A stretch of 64,000 bases of DNA from Romanomermis culicivorax (taxonomy: Eukaryota > Nematoda > Enoplea > Mermithida > Mermithidae). The stretch spans positions 744,001 to 808,000 of the forward strand of contig CAWUHX010000161.1 in assembly GCA_963922205.1 (NCBI GenBank), given 5' to 3'. Below are positions 22,097 through 34,149 of this stretch, in pieces (position 1 is the first letter of the stretch; every line of letters starts with the position of its first letter). The position numbers and the translations under genes were made by a program. The notes under the pieces are model-generated. The model was not told where the DNA came from. It did not search any database and saw only the letters and a list, made by a program, of their open reading frames with translations.

Positions 22097-22280
22097 CGAA
22101 TATGCCAGTAGGTTTCCATTCTATCAATTATATTGACCGTGTGATTTGCATTTTCATCAGCTTGTAGCTTATTGTGTAGGTGTAGCATATTTTTCCAAAT
22201 TTGTATTTCTTACGTTTTATAACAAAATCGGGTTTTTCCCCTTGGAATTTGGTAAGTCGATGAAACTTGATTGATGTCAT

Positions 22281-24003
22281 ACAATAGAACAACAGCTCTA
22301 GGCCCGGATGGTTTGTGTGCCTATTTCCTGAAGAAACTTTCTGCCTGTTTGGCTGAACCACTCTCACATATTTTCGAAGTTTCTTTCAGAACTGGATCAC
22401 TCCCCTTGTTGTGGAAAAAGGCCAACATTGTTCCTGTATTCAAAAAAGGCGATCCTGCCCTTCCTTCCAACTATCGGCCTATCTCTTTGTGCAGTGTCCC
22501 TTGCAAGATTATGGAAAGTATCATTAACTCCTCTATCATGTTTTATCTGAGAAATAATTCTCTCTTAACTTCATGCCAGTTTGGTTTCCTCCCAACAAAA
22601 TCTTGTGAAACACAATTACTTCAATGCAAAAATGTATGGACCAAACACATCGATTCCGGCTTCCCAATCGACACAATTTACATTGATTTCAAGAAAGCCT
22701 TTGATTCCGTTTCTCACAAAAATTGATGCTTAAATTGAAAACCTATGGTATCTCAGGCTTTCTTGAAAAGTGGATCTTAGATTTCCTCTCAACTCGGACC
22801 CAGAGAGTCTGTATCAATAATGTCACTTCTCAGTTTGCTTCCGTCTCTAGTGGTGTTCCTCAGGGTAGTGTTCTAGGTCCTACACTTTTCTTGTTATTCA
22901 TCAATGATCTCCCTGACAATCTAAAATCTGATATCTATCTTTTTGCTGATGATGTTAAGATCTTTAATTGTTCCAGAAACAAACGTATCCTCCAAGATGA
23001 TCTTGATCAAATTTTTGTTTGGTCCAAAAAATGGCAATTAGAAATTTCTGCTGAAAAAAGTACTGTTCTACATTTGGGCTCTTCAAATCCAAAATACAAT
23101 TACACAATGGGTAATTCTGTTATTCCCGGCAACAATCCATACGTTAGAGATCTTGGTATATGTATCTCCCAAAATTTAAATTTCAGGGATCACCTCAATC
23201 ATATAATTAAAAAGGCTTACCAATGGAGCTATTTGATAATGAAAACATTTACTCTCGTAACACCTCTAATCTTATCCGTGCCTTTACAGTTTATGTTATA
23301 CCAATATTAGAGTATTGTTCCACTGTTTGGAATCCCTATTATGCTTCTGATATTGACTTAGTTGAAAATGTTCAGAGGAGGTTTACTAAGCGAATTTTTG
23401 GTTTTAAGTGTGAACTTTCCTATGACCAGCGCTTATCGAAGTTGGGTATAGAACGCCTAGAAGTTCGTCGACTGTTATCTGCATTAAATCTCATGTTCCA
23501 AATCTTTAAGAACCAATCCTGCCTTAAACCATCAGATTTTTTCATTAGCAGCAGTTCTGACTGTACTCGCCGTAAAAATGACTACAAACTGATTACTGGT
23601 AAAGCAAAAACAAATGCAAGGCTTTATGATTTCTCCAACAGATATGTAAACATATGGAATGACATCCCAAATGATGTTATTAGTTCTTCCAATCTACAGG
23701 CTTTTAAAACTATGGTGTCAAAAATAGATTTTCAAGGTATCTTGGGGGGGGGCGCATTAGTTCTGTTATGCATAGTAACCTGCGCTCACTATTACTTGCA
23801 GCATGATTTACTATAATCATTTTTCGCCTATCGTCACATCTTTAATATGTTTTTTTTCGCATTTTGTTTACTATTAGTAACAATTTTGTATTTTTTTTCT
23901 TTTCTTGTAATTACCGCTCAAATTATATTTATTTCCATTGACTGTCATCGTTGTTTATTTTTTCTAATGCAAGTAATAAATCCATTCATTTCATTTCATT
24001 TCA
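22281..24003 (+). mobile_element. 5'-truncated LINE (Jockey/CR1-like reverse transcriptase)
   Basis: Reverse transcriptase from domain 0/1 onward: TTALGPDGLCAYFLKK, KKGDPALPSNYRPISL, IYIDFKKAFDSVSH, SSGVPQGSVLGPTLF and the catalytic YLFADDVKIF. The C-terminal region follows with LEYCSTVWNPYY and YVNIWNDIPNDV. A stop after SHKN at about 22724 reflects one base missing from an A run. A second frame change near 23245 splits the C-terminal part. The 3' end is a short (ATTTC)n-like tail at 23977-24003. The endonuclease and ORF1 are missing. A minus-strand relative lies at 25525-26190. Confidence 0.92.
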
Positions 24004-24192
24004 GAAGAAGCGACCAAACAATACACACTGCACTCACTCGGAGTGAATTATCGACTATTGTAATTATATAAAGTGTAAACTGATGTTTTTTACACAATAC
24101 TATAGGTTTATAAAAATGCAAACCCCCCAGCAAATGGTTTAGCACGGTAAGCTACTGACATATTCGTGATCAGCATCATCAGTTTACTCATA

Positions 24193-24355
24193 TAGCCCAA
24201 TTCAGAAGCACAGTCGCCGATTGTCGGCGACAAAAATCTTAGGATTTTTTCACTTCTGAATCGAGCTTTCTAGAAATTGCCTATTCATTCTATAGAGTCG
24301 CCGAATGTCGCCGACAGACAAAAATCCTAGGATTTTTACTTCTGAATAGGGCTTC
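24193..24355. mobile_element. Small MITE with AGCCC..CAGAAG ends
   Basis: 163 bp with ends AGCCCAATTCAGAAG and CTTCTGAATAGGGCT. It contains two GTCGCCGA..TCGGCGAC palindromes and paired TTAGGATTTTT blocks. The superfamily is unclear. Confidence 0.65.
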
Positions 24356-25524
24356 ACATGATCACAAACATGCAATTTAGAAAAAAAATTTCATAGGACA
24401 CCATGCTTCCACTCAAGATATTTGATTTTATGGAAAACTATTGACATATTCGTTATCGGCATCATCATTTTAGTCGGAAATGTGCAAATTTGAAAAAAAT
24501 TCAGTATATCCCCTAGACTATACAAGTGCCAACTATACTCGTCGCAGCCGCGCGGCTGTTTAGCCAAAAACGTATATTTTAGCTCCACAGCCGCGCGGCT
24601 GTTTAGCCAAGAAGGTATGTTTTGGCTAAACAGCCGCGCGGCTGTTTAGCGAGTATGCCTATATAGCCGCGCGGCTGTAGAGCGAACTTGGCTACATAGC
24701 CGCGCGGCTGTTTAGCCACTGCCCCAAATTTCGGGCTGTGTGCAACCAAACTTTTTCTGTCAAGTTGCACAGTGCAACTTGAGGCCTTACTGCTCTTTTG
24801 ATTAGGTTATAAGGTTTTTTGTCCGGAGATGCATTTTTATGCGTTCTAAAATGGTAAAAAGTGAAAATTTTTCGGCGCTTCGCGGCGGGTTTAAATTCAT
24901 TTATAATTTTTTATATTATTCTAGTTCTCGTTTCGGAAAGGTCATTCTAGTTACTGCACTGTTTATAGCTTCTAGTTATCAACATATTACGGATAAATGT
25001 TTGATCTTGTACATTGTATTTTGACGAATTTGATGAAAACTAACATTTTTCTAGGTCATTTTCTCAAAATTTTTTTGCGATCTTCTCTTCATGAAAACTT
25101 TGATTTTCATGTGATTAAAACATTTTGAGTGTGAGACAATGCAAGAGTTTTTGATTCAAATTCTTAGTCGCTTGGCTAGTTTTTTTGAATTTCAATTTGT
25201 CCGACTGAAAATTCATTTAATTCGCTAAGAGCTCAAACCGTCAGTCTGGGGAAATAAAAGGTGAAAAGATTCATTTTCCAGCATCCTGAAAAAATTTTCG
25301 GCGCTACGCGCCGAACACAATACCATAGTCTAGTCATATTAATCTTTTTATTTTCTCTTCAAAATTCAAAAAATTGGGTTCTAAATGCCTAAAACCGACG
25401 CGGATCGAATGAAATACAAGAAAACTTAGTTTGCAATGGTTTTTCCGATAAACTTGAGCAAATTTATCGATTTTAGAGTGAACAACCAAAAATTTATGTG
25501 TGCAACCAAAATTTTTTACCAAGT

Positions 25525-26190
25525 TGTTTGTTTGTTTGTTTGTTTGTTTGTTTACTAGTCGAAGACAAAAGAAAGCAAATATAAAAAATCCATAGAGTAT
25601 TACGGTGAAACATTAAAAACATTTTTGAGACGGAACAAATGTAAAAAGAAATACACAAGGATAGCGAGAAAAAAAAATATCCAGAAATAAGACAAAGTTA
25701 AAAAAACGGAAATAAAACAGAACGAAAGTTTCAACGTAATGTAAGTTCGAAATGAACAAACTACTGTAAAGAAAGTTCGATTAGTCTAGGAAGCGCAGGT
25801 TACAAAGTGTAACGAACTATAACGCGCTCCCCCATGGAATTTGGAAAAATCGATTTTCATAATTTTGTTCTTAGAACATTGCAGACTGGAAGAATTGATA
25901 TAGCATCTGAAGGAAAGTTATTCCATATATTGATATATCTGTTACAAAAATCATATAATCTCACATTGGATTTAACTTTGCCAGTAATGAGCTTGAAATC
26001 ATGATGGCGACGAGTGTTGTCATTAGAGTTTAGCCTAAAGAAATCATTTTTGTCAATTCAAGTGTGATCTCTGATAATTTTGTACATTAAAGAAAGAGCA
26101 GCTATTAGTCTGCGGGTTTCAAGTCGTTCTTGAAGAAGAGCACATTTCAACCTGGCCTGTGCAAAAAAACAATGGTTCCACACCCACAGA
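25525..26190 (-). mobile_element. LINE 3' fragment, second copy
   Basis: On the minus strand, about 25840-26185 reads RLETRRLIAALSLMYKI, HHDFKLITGKVKSNVRLYDF and NRYINIWNNFPSDAI. These are colinear with the C-terminus of the LINE at 22281-24003 but diverged, with at least one internal stop. The (GTTT)n run at 25523-25552 equals an (AAAC)n 3' tail on this strand, suggesting where the LINE ends. Confidence 0.75.
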
Positions 26191-26508
26191 TAAACTATTG
26201 GTTGATCACTCTAAAACACCGTTTTTTTCCTCGAAGATTTTTTCCACATGAGAATCGGAACCACAATTTTTTTCCTCATTTTTAAAAACGTTTATCATAT
26301 GGCTACGGATGCTTTTTTATGCATTTTAGGAGCATACCCAAGCGTTTTGTTGCATTTGGGGTCAGAAACCTGCAAGAATGAGGGAAAAAAATTGAGAAAA
26401 TTCTGGTTAGGTTAGTCAAAATGAGCTCATGAAAAATATATTGGTGTTCTACAGGAGCGGGTGAAGCGTGTTAACGATAGAGTTCTCAGGAATTTATCCG
26501 CTATTAAT

Positions 26509-26825
26509 TATACCTGTAAGAGGTCCGACCAGTTGGGGGGGGGGAGGGTAAACCGAAAATTTTGGGGTTGGGGTCCTAACATTTCCAAAATTTTTTTCGG
26601 GGGGGGGGGGGTCGAAAAACGCCCAAAAAAGTCGAAAAAATTTCGAAAATTTTCCCAAAAAAGGCCAAAAATACCCCATTTTTTTCTGATTTTTTACAAT
26701 TTTTCCGAGTTTATGGGGGGGGGGTTAGGTATAAGGTTGAACAAGTTGGGGGTGGGGGTCCCAACATTTGGGTATAGGGTTCGACCAAGTTGGGGGTGGG
26801 GGTCCTCCCCCCAATTACAGGTATG
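26509..26825. mobile_element. G-tract MITE (family X), copy 2
   Basis: 317 bp between CTATTAAT (26501-26508) and CTATTAAC (26826-26833). The ends are TATACCTGTA and TACAGGTATG. Near the left end comes AAGAGGTCCGACCAGTTG followed by G runs up to 12. Confidence 0.88.
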
Positions 26826-28249
26826 CTATTAACATTCCTGTGGTTCTGATTAGAATCATCTAATTTTATTTAGTTCTTGGTCCGGCGGACAAATTTTTCA
26901 GTTTTCACTTTCTAAAACGTTGGAAAATGAACCTTTACAACGTTGAGAAATAAATTAAAATCGAACTGATGAAGTGTAATTTGTTTCAAATTTCCGGGTT
27001 TTTATATTCAAAAACGCTGGAAAATAAATCTCTCCAACAGATATTCATGAACAGAAGCTCTAAAATCGCAGTCTAGAATGATATCTTGAAATTCCATCTT
27101 CAATAAACGCAAAAGTTCAGGTTGCAAACGTTTAAAACATTCCAAGCATCGAGAGAAAAAATTGAGAGAATGGATGAAAAATCTCAATTTCGGGCGACAT
27201 AATTGACTGTTAACGATTAGAAAAATGAAACGAGCTAACTTGATTGATAGAACCTTTTGAGCATTAATTAGTAAGTTGAAGTAGATATGCTAACGGCCGC
27301 GCCTGATAGAAAATAGTAAAGAATATACTCATGACCGACGCTTCGCGCCGGAAAATTCTGAGATTTTGACCCTTTCAAGTCCATCAAAACGCATCTTTTC
27401 GGTTTTGAACTTCCAAAATTTTTTCCACAATGAAAACCATACCCAAAATTTTTTTTCTCATTTCGAAATTTTTTTCCCCGAAAGACCCTATTTGAGTAAA
27501 AACGGTGCTCTAAAATCAATATAATTGCTTAATTTTATCGAAAAAACCATGGAAAGCTAGTTTTCTTGTATTTCAATTGATTCGCATCGGTTAGGCACTT
27601 GAAGCCCAATTTTACGAGTTTTAGAGAAAAAATGAAAAGGTTATAGTATGATGACTAGACAGACTAAAAGAGCAGGGTTTTTTTTGCACACAGCAACCAA
27701 ATTTCAGGCCGTGCAAGCAAATTTTTTCTGCCAAGTTGCACAGTGCAACTTGTGGCCTGACTGCTCTTTTGATTAGGTTATAGGCTCATCTGTTCGTAGA
27801 TGCATTTTCATACGTTCTACAATGGAAAAGAGTGAAAATTTTCGGCGCTTTGCGCCGGACTTCAATTCGTTTATAATTTTTTATATTATTCTAGTGCGCG
27901 GTTAGAAAAGTTCATTCTAGTTAGTGCTCATAGCAGAGGTATCCAAGGTCGAAAATTTAGGTAGGGGTAAAATCGTCAATTTTATGGGTAGTACTTGAAA
28001 TATGCCGTGACCTTTTTTTTGCTCCCAACTTTTTTTGCAGAGGGGTGGTGGTGTAGTACTCTCACCACAAATCAATTCTCAATTACAACTTACAAAAAAC
28101 AACTCGAATGTACTAATTATACCCCGAGAATAGTCACACTTTGAAGATTGTCGTGTCAACTGATTCCTGCATATTTCAAGAATCAGGCACAACATACTTT
28201 TGAAAACATTATTTGAACGAGCATCTTCAGGAGTATGAGCTTATTTCAT

Positions 28250-28350
28250 CACTGATAAGGGTTGAAACAGTGCTTCCAATTGGAAGTGCTCATGCTGAAT
28301 GTGGCTTTAGTATTATTAATCCCATTACATTATGAACCACGAGTTTGAAA
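28250..28350 (+). pseudogene. hAT-like C-terminal domain remnant
   Basis: A short plus-strand frame reads VETVLPIGSAHAECGFSIIN, which resembles the hAT dimerisation domain (VLP.SSAECERGFS.LN). It ends at a stop shortly after. Nothing else of the transposase was recognised around it. Confidence 0.6.
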
Positions 28351-28569
28351 CCAGGTACCAGTCCTGATCTACGTCAACGGACCTCGCATGTCTCAACTCA
28401 TAGTAGGTAAGTATGCCACAGCTTGGGTAACCATACGCGTACAGAAAGGAAAGGAGAGCATGAAGATTAAGAATTTCAAGAAAATATAATGTTTTTCTTC
28501 CCAATGTTTTTCTTCTTTCCCAATGAAGAATTTAAAAAAAACATTATTTTTCTTTCCAAGGGGCGATTT

Positions 28570-28924
28570 TTTGATAAATCACATACAACATAAGTCATTA
28601 TTTGATCTCCCAATTATATATATAACGATTTCCTACAAGTAGTATATATTAATGTGCTGATATCCTTTCCTAAAAATCGCTGTATGGCACAGAAGTGGCA
28701 TACTTTCCCATTATCATTTGCTCAGTAAGTGTGTCAAAAAGACCAGTGAGTAATTCGTCTCCAGCACACATTGTGCAATTTTTCTCGAATTACTATAACC
28801 TACTGAGGAGAGAATGAGGTCTACCAAAATTTTTTGCTATAGTGAGCTGTTTTCATGGGGGGAGTAAATGAATTTCCAAATCTAAGACCGGAGTAATACT
28901 CCCCATGGAGTGCTCTAACTCATA
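28570..28924 (-). repeat. Repeat family E, copy 1
   Basis: About 355 bp with TTTGATCTCCCAATTATATA, GTAGTATATATTAATGTGCT and AAATTTTTTGCTATAGTGAG, matching 50815-51165 and, inverted, 63676-64000. It ends in a C/G-rich CCCCATGG block. Confidence 0.8.
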
Positions 28925-28956
28925 GGTTCTAATTATCAACATATTATGGATAAATG

Positions 28957-29741
28957 CAGGTTTTTTTGTACAGACCCGGTTGCAATGTGCAACTTGGGGA
29001 AAAATTTTGATTGCACAGATGAATTTTTGGTCGCTCACGCTAAAATCGATAAATTTGCTCAAATTTATTGAAAAAACCATTTGAAATTAGTTTTCTTGTA
29101 TTTCATTCGATCTGCGTCAGTTTTCAGGGTTGAGAAAAAAATTATTTTCAAAATTTCGAATTTGGGTTTTTCTGGGTGTAATCAGGGTTTGATTTCTCAG
29201 TGAATTTAATGAATTTTCAGTCGGATAAATTGTTTTCAGTCGGATAAATTGGAATTCAAGAACTAGGCAAGCGACTTAGAATTTAAATCTTTCAACCAGC
29301 AAGAATTTCTAGCATTGTCTTGCAGTCAAATGTTTTAATCACATGGAAGTCAAAATTTTTATGACGATCGAAAAAAAGTTTTGGGAAAATGACCTATAGA
29401 AAAATGTTAGTTTCCACCAAATTCGTCAAAAAAACAATACGGGATTAAACATTTATCCATCATATGTTGATAATTAGAACTTACAAGCTTTAACTAGAAT
29501 GACATTTTCTAACTGCACACTAGAATAACATAAAAATTATGAATGAATTGAAACCCGGCATGAAGCGCCAGAAAATTTTCACTTTTTTCCGCTTTAGAAC
29601 GCATAAAAATGCATCTCCGGACAGAAAACACTATAACCTAATCAAAAGAGCAGTCAGGCCTCAAGTTTCACTGTGCAACTTGACGGAAAAAAATTGGTTG
29701 CACAGCCCGGAATTTGATGTCTGTGTGCAAAGAAATCATGG
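28957..29741 (-). mobile_element. Repeat family F, inverted full copy with 8-bp duplication
   Basis: 785 bp between GATAAATG duplications (28949-28956 and 29742-29749). It starts CAGGTTTTTTTGTACAGAC and ends GTCTGTGTGCAAAGAAATCATG. The 8-bp duplication and CAG-type end suggest a hAT-related non-autonomous element. Confidence 0.75.
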
Positions 29742-30594
29742 ATAAATGTTTCATCCTATATTGCTTTTTGATGAATTTGATGAAAAGTAACATTTTTCTC
29801 AGTCATTTTCCCAAAATTTTTCTGCGATCTTCAAAAAAATTTTGACTTTCATGTGATTAAAACATTTTGAGTGTAAGACAATGCTAAAAATTTTTTCTGA
29901 TTGAAAGATCCAAATTCTTGGTCGTTTGCCTAGTTTTTGAATTTTAGTTTGTTCGACTGAAAATTCATTTAATTCACTGAGAAATCAAACCTTCTGTCTG
30001 GGAAATAAAACGTGAAAAGATTCACTTTCCAGTGTTCTAAAATATTGAAATCATGAAAAGAATTTTTGGCGCTATGCGCCAAAGACATTACTCCCGTCTA
30101 GTCATATTAATGTTTTTATTTTCTCTCCAAAACCCAGAAAATTAGGTTTTAAACGCCTAAAACTGACGCGGATTGAATGAAATAAAAGAAAACTAGTTTG
30201 CGATAGTTTTTCAGATAAATGTAAGCCAATTTATCGATTTTAGATTGAGCAACCAAAAATTTATCTGTACAACCAGAATCTGGATACTTCAACTGGCAAG
30301 AATTTCTAGCCTTGTCTTACGCTCGAAATGTTTTAATCGCATAGAAATCAAAATTGTTATAAAGATCGCAAAAAGATTGAGCTAAACGCAAGGTTGGGAA
30401 AAAAATCCATTTTCAAAATTTCGAATTTGGGCTTTTTGGGTTTCTTATGGGTTTAATCAGGGTTTTTTATTTCACAATTGTAGATCTGAATTAAGTAAAC
30501 GAAAAGCAAATGCAACATCACTTAAGTTTTATTCTTCATAAAGCAAAACATTTTCACATCATTTTTCATGATTTTAAGCAAAAATAAGGTAAGG

Positions 30595-33500
30595 TGTGAT
30601 GACTTTAATCAAAAAAGGAGTATATCCACTTTGACATGCCGTATAATCTTTTAAAATAATTTTTGTTACGTGATACAGTACGAGAGGTAATTCCCGCAAA
30701 ACTAGAAATTCGCTGGAAGTGGTCACTGAAAATTGGAAAAAAATCTAGTCATCGTTGCCTATGCTAAGCATAGTGCTTTGTAGGGTGCACCATTTGGACA
30801 GCTGTCAATGGCTGACCTTTGAAAGTGACGCATGCGTGCAGCTGCCCAATCGGCGACGGCGAGAAGGGTAGAACAAGGACGATTTACGCGGGGCTACAGT
30901 ACGACCAACCACGTGTTAGGAAGAGAAGGTGAGTTTACATCATGTAGTATGTTTAATGAATCATTTCATAAAACGAATATTAATTATGTATATTTTTTGT
31001 GAATAATTTATACTCTGGATAAAAAAGTTAACACTGAAAAAAGTCAACACATCTGCAGAAATGAAGAAAAAAAAATATCGAAATAAAAGAAAAACAACAG
31101 GAGGAACATAAAAAGGTAACAAAAAATAAAAAAACAGAAAAAATGAAAAAAAGAAAAAGACAACAAAAGAAGAAAAGAAACGAAACGATAAAAACAAACA
31201 AAAAACAAAAAGAAAAAGGAAAAAAGCAACAAAATGGAAAGAAAAAACAAGATGAAATAAAAAACACAAAAGGGACACAAAACAAGGAAGAAAGCTGAAA
31301 GACAAAAGTAAAAGGGAAATGAAACAAAAAGGACAGAAAGCAGCACAGAGAGAGAAACACAAAAACAGAAAACAAATAAATACGGAGCACTAAGTAAGAC
31401 GAAAAAACAAAATGAACGTAAAAAATAAACAAAAACAAAGAGAAGAATAAAGAAGACAGAACAAAAGCAAAAAAAGAGGAAAAAATAAATGAATATAAAC
31501 TAGAATGGGATAGAAAATAGAAAAGGAAATAATGAAAGGAAGAGAGACAAGAAACAAAAAAAAAGGAAGGAATGAAGAAAGAACAAAATAGAAAAAAACA
31601 AAAAGGAACTCACGAAGTAGAGAAAGAACAACAAAATGAGAAGAAATGAAGGAAAATGGACAAAAAAAGAAAAAACAAGAAGAGAAACCGAAAATGAACA
31701 ACGGAACAAAAAATGCTAAGGACACAAAAAAAAGAAATAAAGGAAAGGAAAAGGAATTGAGAGAAGAAACAAAAATAGAGAAGGTAAGAACAACAAAAAA
31801 GGAACAAAAAATATAGAAAAGTCCAAAAAATAAGGAACATTGAAGTCTGAAAATGGTTGACATTAGGGCAAGGAATTTGGAATCATAAAAATGCAGTGGT
31901 TCTTTTTCTTGTGGAAACTACAAAAATGTACCGCAACAATAAAGTGCTTTGCTTCAAGGGATTATATCCAAAAACTAAGGGTTTTCACTTCACTGCTACC
32001 GTTTTTATTTGCTTTCATATGGAACATCTTCCAAAAGTTAGATTTATTGGTTCCAAGTCCTTTCACAAGAGGAAAAAATTGTCGATTATTCATTGACCTT
32101 ACGGCCTATGAAGGAAATAGACCAGATTTAGAAAGGTGAATGGTGACCATTCTTTCCCATCTACACATATAACCTCTTTCCATAAAAAATTTCTGAACAA
32201 AACATCACAGGCATTATGGTTCTTTCAGTCAATAATGGAGCAATTTTCCTTGTGGAAGCAGAAAAAACGTGCTGTGTAGACGATCTGCATTCAAGAGAAA
32301 ACCCCCAGTTTTTGATGAACAATCCCTCGGCCCAAAAGTTGCATATTTTCGACAACCTTCATAAGATAAATGATCGATTTTGAGAATGCTCGTAATAATT
32401 TTGGAAAAAAATTGTAACAGAAAAACCCACATCAAGTTCATAATTTATTGCTATGATTATCGTATGAATAGAAATTTTTCCTATACAGACCATTGCAATT
32501 TTTAGGTATTATTGTTAGGGTGCATTTTACAGTTTCCCCATGAAAAATAAGCACTGCATTTTTTGGATTCCAAACTTCTAGCCCTATTTTAAACTTTTTT
32601 CCAGACTTCAGTATACTTTGTTTTTTTGACTTCTCTGTTTGTTGTTCTTACCTTTTCTATTTTTGTTTCTTCTCTTATTTCCTTTTCTTTTCTTTTATTT
32701 TTTCTCTTGTCCTGTTGTCCCTTCATTCTTCTCGTTCTTTTTTGTACATTTTTTCTTCATTTCTTATTTTTTTGTGTTTTTCTCTTTTTCCTTCTTGTTT
32801 TCTTCACTCATTTTGTTGCTCTTTCTCTACTTCATCTATTCCCTTTTTGTTCTTTTTCCTTTTCTCTGCTTTGTTTCTTTTTTCGTTTTCTCTGTTTTTT
32901 GTCATTTTCTTTTTATGTTTTCTTTTTCTTTTCTATTTTCTGTCCCTTCCTTGTTTGTATTTATCAGTTTTTTCCTTTTTTCTACTTCTGTTCTCTTTTT
33001 TATTGTTCATTATTTTTATTTTTTTGTCTTATGTTTATTTTGCTTTTTTGTATTACTTCATGCTCCATATTTTTTTCTTTTCTGTTTTTGTGTCCCTCTT
33101 TGTTCTGCTGTTTGTCTTTTTTGTTTTTCACATTTCTTCCTTGTTTTTTGTCCCTTTTGTGTTTTTCATTGCATCTTTTTGCTTTCCGTTTTGTTGCTTT
33201 TTTCCTTTTCTTTTTGTTTGTTGTTTGTTTTCATGGTTTCGTTTGTTTTCTTCTTTTGTTGTCTTTTTCTTTTTTCATTTTTTCTGGTTTTTTATTTTTT
33301 GTAACCTTTTTATGTTCTTCCTGTTGTTTTTTCTTTCATTTCAATATTTTTTCATCTTTATTTCTGTTGGTGTGGTGTTGACTTTTTTCAGTGTTAACTT
33401 TTTTATCCAGAGTGTACATTATTCGCAAAAAATATACATAATTAATTTTCGGATTAATTATAAAAGATTAATCATACTACATGATATAAACTTACCTTCT

Positions 33501-33880
33501 CTTCCTAACAAGTGGTCGGTCGTACTGTAGCCTCACGTAAATCGTCCTTTTTCTACCCATCTTGCCCCAGTCAATCGGGCAGCTGCGCATGTGTCACTTT
33601 AAAAGGCCAGCCATTGACAGCTGATCCAATTTACACACCCTACAAAAGCACTATGCTTAGCATAGGCAATGATGACCAGATTTTTTTCCAATTTCTAGTG
33701 ACCAGTTCCACCGAATTTTTAGTTCTCTGGGAATTACCTCTCATACTGTATGAGTACATTTGGAAAGATCAATCATTTTCTAATGAAACTGCACTAATAT
33801 TTTTCTCTTTCAGCTAAATTTTTTAGAAAATTTCAATTTTGAAGAACCCTCACTTTGTGATCAAAGTAACCCACACCGTG
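30595..33880. mobile_element. 3-kb palindrome with purine/pyrimidine arms
   Basis: Arms of about 1.2 kb (30640-31860 and 32590-33790) are inverted copies. Shared blocks include GGCAGCTGCGCATG-type, CTATGCTTAGCATAGGCA and GTTAACTTTTTTATCCAGAG. About 800 bp of each arm is almost pure purine (left) or pyrimidine (right). The spacer of about 730 bp has no recognised gene. The long Phe/Leu/Ser-rich frames across the arms are products of composition. Confidence 0.85.
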
Positions 33881-34086
33881 GGAGACTTTGATGGCTTAGT
33901 AACGTGATATCAAAGGTCCATTTTTTGACACTTTTTTGTGATTCCCTAGAGAACAAAACAAAATGGTGGGAAACAGTCTTGACATGAGGTTATACAACCA
34001 TTTATAGGCTGAGAGCAAAAAAAATGATGTTTTCGATGAACAATGCAACCATTTATATGCAACAAATATGTGGGTTACTTTGATCA
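33858..34086. mobile_element. MITE with 18-bp perfect ends (TGATCAAAGTAACCCACA)
   Basis: 229 bp bounded by TGATCAAAGTAACCCACA and its exact reverse complement. ACCATTTATA occurs twice inside. The same end motif appears, decayed, at the outer left end of the neighbouring palindrome (GGTGTGATGACTTTAATCA near 30590). Confidence 0.7.
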
Positions 34087-34149
34087 ACAGCACAAAATTA
34101 TTAATTAAGGTCTTTGGTAGTGAGTAAATTCATAGACTAATGTATTTGC

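Larger units (their letters stand above)
21372..24722. mobile_element. Element ending in arrays of perfect 26-bp palindromes
   Basis: Both ends are arrays of a palindrome centred on GCCGCGCGGC and flanked by CTAAACA/TGTTTAG. There are four on the left (21405-21535) and five or six on the right (24545-24718). Inside the arrays the arms continue as an inverted repeat: TATAGTTGGCACTTGT, then ATATGTCAATAGTTTTCCATA (21535-21680, and as the complement 24410-24545). The interior holds a G-tract MITE (21746-22096), a LINE (22281-24003) and a small MITE (24193-24355). No transposase of its own is visible. Confidence 0.8.
21353..25520 (+). repeat. Repeat family F, copy 1, split by a large insertion
   Basis: The block at 24723-25520 matches 27670-30300 and, inverted, 28957-29741: AGTTGCACAGTGCAACTTG, CTGCTCTTTTGATTAGGTTA, a GGCGC hairpin and GATCGAATGAAATACAAGAA. 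The start GCACACAGCGAC at about 21356-21371 joins, in the other copy, to sequence found here at 24726. The palindrome-array element (about 21372-24722) therefore appears inserted near the F start. The right end is cut by the (GTTT)n tract at 25523. Confidence 0.65.
27300..30300. repeat. Repeat family F cluster with nested insertions
   Basis: A plus-oriented F copy runs 27670-27935, resumes at about 28925-28956 and continues 29742-30300. Two insertions split it. One (about 27936-28924) carries a hAT-like domain remnant and repeat E. The other is a second, inverted F copy (28957-29741) flanked by the duplication GATAAATG. A further inverted fragment of F precedes it at 27300-27660. Hairpins of the GGCGC..GCGCC type recur in each copy. 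Confidence 0.75.

Noticed and set aside
21667-22188. Pro/Gly-rich reading frames of 70-166 codons
   Set aside because: They span the G/C runs of MITE family X on both strands and do not continue beyond it.
30961-33530. Several 70-270 codon frames rich in Phe, Leu, Ser and Cys
   Set aside because: They read the polypyrimidine strand of the 3-kb palindrome in every frame at once and on both arms. Composition alone explains them.
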